The translations under genes and the position numbers were made by a program. Shown one piece after another: positions 62,011-64,000 of a stretch of 64,000 nucleotides of DNA; the first letter of the stretch is position 1, and each line of letters begins with the position of its first letter. The notes under the pieces were generated by a model. The model did no database searches and was not told the origin of the DNA. It worked only from the letters and a program-made list of their open reading frames with translations. Source of the DNA: Lysobacterales bacterium (GTDB lineage: Bacteria > Pseudomonadota > Gammaproteobacteria > Xanthomonadales > Rhodanobacteraceae); contig JADJHN010000001.1 of the NCBI GenBank assembly GCA_016707485.1, positions 434,001 to 498,000 on the forward strand. Reading direction: 5' to 3'.

Positions 62011-63357
62011 ATGGCCGGAAAGCTGTACATCAAGACCCACGGTTGCCAGATGAACGAGTACGACTCGGCGAAGATGGCCGATGTGCTCGGGGCGGCGCAC
62101 GGGCTGGAGTTGACCGATGATGAAAGCGAGGCCGACGTCATCCTGATCAATACCTGCTCGATCCGCGAGAAGGCCCAGGAGAAGGTTTTCAGCCAGCTCG
62201 GTCGCTGGAAGGAACTCAAGCAACACAAGGAATCCGTGGTGATTGGCGTCGGTGGCTGCGTGGCCAGCCAGGAAGGAGCGGCGATCGTCAAGCGCGCGCC
62301 CTACGTCGATCTGGTGTTCGGCCCGCAAACCCTGCATCGCCTGCCCGAGATGATCGAGGCGCGACGCCGCAGCGGCAAGTCACAGGTCGACATCAGTTTC
62401 CCCGAGATCGAGAAATTCGATCGCCTGCCCGAGCCGCGCGCCGAAGGGCCGAGTGCCTTTGTCTCGATCATGGAAGGTTGCTCGAAGTACTGCAGCTTCT
62501 GCGTGGTGCCCTACACGCGCGGCGAGGAAATCAGCCGACCGTTCGACGACGTGCTTGCCGAGGTCGCCCAGCTCGCCGAACAAGGCGTGCGCGAGGTCAA
62601 CCTGCTCGGCCAGAACGTCAACGCCTATCGCGGGCCCATGCATGAAGGTGGCAGCGCGGATCTTGGCTTGCTGATCCACGCCGTCGCCCAGATCGAGGGC
62701 ATCGGTCGCATCCGTTTCACCACGTCGCATCCGATGGAATTCAGCGATTCCCTGATCGAGGCCTATGCCAACGTGCCGGAGCTGGCCAATTACCTGCACC
62801 TGCCCGTTCAATCCGGATCCGACCGCATCCTTGCGGCGATGAAGCGCGGCTACACGGCACTCGAATACAAGCAGCGCATCCGCAAGCTGCGCGCCGTGCG
62901 CCCGGACATCTGCGTGTCCTCGGACTTCATCGTCGGCTTCCCCGGCGAAACCGATGCCGATTTCGCCAAGACCCTGAAGCTGATCGACGAAGTCGGCTTC
63001 GACCAGAGCTTCAGCTTCATCTTCTCCTCACGCCCCGGCACGCCCGCCGCCAGCCTGGCCGATGAAACCCCGGCTGAGGTCAAGCAGCAGCGCCTCCAGC
63101 AGTTGCAGTCCGTTCTCAACGAAAACGCCCGCAGGATCAACGAGGCCATGCTCGGCACCACGCAAAGCATCCTCGTCGAAGGACCGAGCCGACGCGATCC
63201 GAACGAAATGACCGGTCGCACCGAAAACATGCGCAAGGTCAACTTTGCCGGTCACCCGGACATGCTCGGCCAGTTCGTCGATGTGATCATCACCGAAGTC
63301 ATGGCCAACTCGTTGCGCGGCCGCGTGAAACTTTCGACCGACGCGCAAGCGGCCTGA
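62011..63357 (+). CDS. miaB: tRNA-2-methylthio-N6-dimethylallyladenosine synthase
   Basis: 448 residues of the radical-SAM methylthiotransferase family; it adds a methylthio group to i6A37 of tRNA. Three cysteines of the first cluster lie in THGCQMNEYDS, INTCSIREKA and GVGGCVASQEG; the radical-SAM cluster is CSKYCSFCVVPYTRG. A TRAM domain ends the protein (QSILVEGPSRRDPNEMTGRT). ATG 62011 was chosen. It is divergent from the transglycosylase gene. Confidence 0.97.
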   Translation: MAGKLYIKTHGCQMNEYDSAKMADVLGAAHGLELTDDESEADVILINTCSIREKAQEKVFSQLGRWKELKQHKESVVIGVGGCVASQEGAAIVKRAPYVDLVFGPQTLHRLPEMIEARRRSGKSQVDISFPEIEKFDRLPEPRAEGPSAFVSIMEGCSKYCSFCVVPYTRGEEISRPFDDVLAEVAQLAEQGVREVNLLGQNVNAYRGPMHEGGSADLGLLIHAVAQIEGIGRIRFTTSHPMEFSDSLIEAYANVPELANYLHLPVQSGSDRILAAMKRGYTALEYKQRIRKLRAVRPDICVSSDFIVGFPGETDADFAKTLKLIDEVGFDQSFSFIFSSRPGTPAASLADETPAEVKQQRLQQLQSVLNENARRINEAMLGTTQSILVEGPSRRDPNEMTGRTENMRKVNFAGHPDMLGQFVDVIITEVMANSLRGRVKLSTDAQAA

Positions 63358-63375
63358 CGGTTTCGGTCCCGGCAT

Positions 63376-63546
63376 TCAGAACCAGAACGGCAAGCGCCCG
63401 CCGGCCCAGAACATCACCCATCCGATTCCGAACACGGCCCAAAAGAATCGCTTGATGCGGCGAGCGACAAACCACACGACTACAACTGCAAGAAGCGTGG
63501 GCAGCCAGCGATTCAAGGTTTCGCGCTGATCAATCGACAGATTCAT
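63376..63546 (-). CDS. Small single-helix membrane protein
   Basis: 56 residues, MNLSIDQRETLNRWLPTLLA followed by a hydrophobic helix (VVVVWFVARRIKRFFWAVFG) and a short aromatic end. ATG 63546 has GGAG upstream. It is not recognised; it lies between miaB and the DUF885 gene on the minus strand. Coding is supported by the ribosome-binding site and membrane composition only. Confidence 0.5.
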   Translation of the reverse strand: MNLSIDQRETLNRWLPTLLAVVVVWFVARRIKRFFWAVFGIGWVMFWAGGRLPFWF

Positions 63547-63642
63547 GCTCAACTCCAGGGCACCGACAGGGTGCCCTGAAATCATCGCGAAAGCCGGCGA
63601 AGCGCGTCAGTCGCGTGCGTCATGCATCCCGTCTGACCTATG

Positions 63643-64000
63643 TCATCCGGCCTTTTTGCTGGCGATCCAGTGGTCCACGACGCGCTCGATCAAGGACAAC
63701 GGCAGTGCGCCATGGGTCAGCACCTGATCGTGGAATTCGCTGAGCTTGAACCGATCGCCCAGCTCCTGTTTCGCCTTCTCGCGCAGGGCGAGGATCTTCA
63801 ACATGCCGGCCTTGTAGGCGAGCGCCTGGCCGGGATTGACGAAGTAACGCTCGATCTCGGCAATGACATCGCCCTCGCCCATCCCGGTGTTCTCGAGCAT
63901 GTAGCTGATCGCCTGTTCACGCGTCCAGTGCTTGTAGTGGATGCCGCTGTCGACGACCAGGCGCACCGCACGCATCATTTCGTCGCGCAGGCGGCCGAGG
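63643..64000 (-). CDS. DUF885 protein, C-terminal part
   Basis: About 119 residues are visible; the N-terminal part is beyond the window end. The frame reads LGRLRDEMMRAVRLVVDSGI, HYKHWTREQAISYMLENTGM, NPGQALAYKAGMLKILALR, the C-terminal region of DUF885 proteins, which resemble M32-type carboxypeptidases and are often exported. The conserved DSGIHxxxWTREQA and PGQAxAYKxG motifs are complete. The catalytic part is not in view, so activity cannot be judged. Confidence 0.85.
   Translation of the reverse strand, partial: LGRLRDEMMRAVRLVVDSGIHYKHWTREQAISYMLENTGMGEGDVIAEIERYFVNPGQALAYKAGMLKILALREKAKQELGDRFKLSEFHDQVLTHGALPLSLIERVVDHWIASKKAG

Noticed and set aside
1..64000. tRNA genes, CRISPR arrays, insertion sequences, prophage
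   Set aside because: No T-loop-like motif in a cloverleaf context, no regular repeats with spacers, and no transposase, integrase or phage genes were seen.

Overview
ORGANISM. The window is a high-GC chromosome segment, almost fully coding, with long open antisense frames caused by codon bias. Its gene families and orders fit a gammaproteobacterium of the Lysobacterales (Xanthomonadales), most like the Rhodanobacteraceae: petABC followed by sspA-sspB, gltBD, an Oar-like TonB-dependent receptor with a carboxypeptidase-regulatory N-terminus, a Trm112-like protein of the Xanthomonas type, and the AguA/AguB agmatine pathway. This is inferred from gene content; there is no rRNA in the window. I saw no tRNA, CRISPR array, insertion sequence or prophage. 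LAYOUT. 1-4.8 kb: two tandem Tat-exported TldD-type metallopeptidase paralogues (the first cut by the window edge) and SelO. 4.9-9.0 kb: rpmJ with promoter and terminator, a small secreted protein, agmatine deiminase, N-carbamoylputrescine amidase and a TraB-family membrane protein. 9.0-18.6 kb: a DUF349 protein, glutamate synthase gltBD and an orphan NarL-type response regulator. 18.7-27.1 kb: a secreted glutaredoxin, a DUF2189-like membrane protein, the PLP homeostasis protein with a secreted partner, a patatin phospholipase, small unknown proteins, and a CadC-like TPR regulator divergent from a DUF1232-like protein. 27.3-31.3 kb: a long acyl-CoA dehydrogenase, a small secreted protein and a 7TM diguanylate cyclase. 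31.5-36.9 kb: the most distinctive accessory block, with a cytochrome c fused to a probable outer-membrane barrel, convergent with a four-gene operon resembling p-cresol methylhydroxylase / eugenol hydroxylase (zinc alcohol dehydrogenase, cytochrome c, Tat-exported unknown protein, FAD oxidase). 37-45.8 kb: a second diguanylate cyclase, DUF454, PpnN, a large TonB receptor, and a grxD-SDR-MarC operon. 46-52.2 kb: sodB, purEK, Trm112-like, DUF1631, nadC. 52.2-64 kb: an FHA protein and a Ser/Thr kinase with a formylglycine-enzyme-like domain, sspAB, the cytochrome bc1 operon, an HtrA protease, a lytic transglycosylase, miaB, a small membrane protein and the end of a DUF885 protein. HOW IT WORKS TOGETHER. 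Most genes are housekeeping: aerobic respiration (bc1), ammonia assimilation, purine and NAD synthesis, oxidative-stress defence (SodB, GrxD, SelO, secreted glutaredoxin) and envelope quality control (HtrA, TldD-like peptidases). The cresol/eugenol-type operon would feed electrons from a para-substituted phenol through a periplasmic cytochrome c to the respiratory chain, and its alcohol dehydrogenase would oxidise the resulting aromatic alcohol. The neighbouring heme-barrel protein has an FNR/Anr-like site upstream. The kinase and FHA protein form a compact phospho-signalling pair. Start codons were chosen from ribosome-binding sites and family boundaries and are uncertain where stated.
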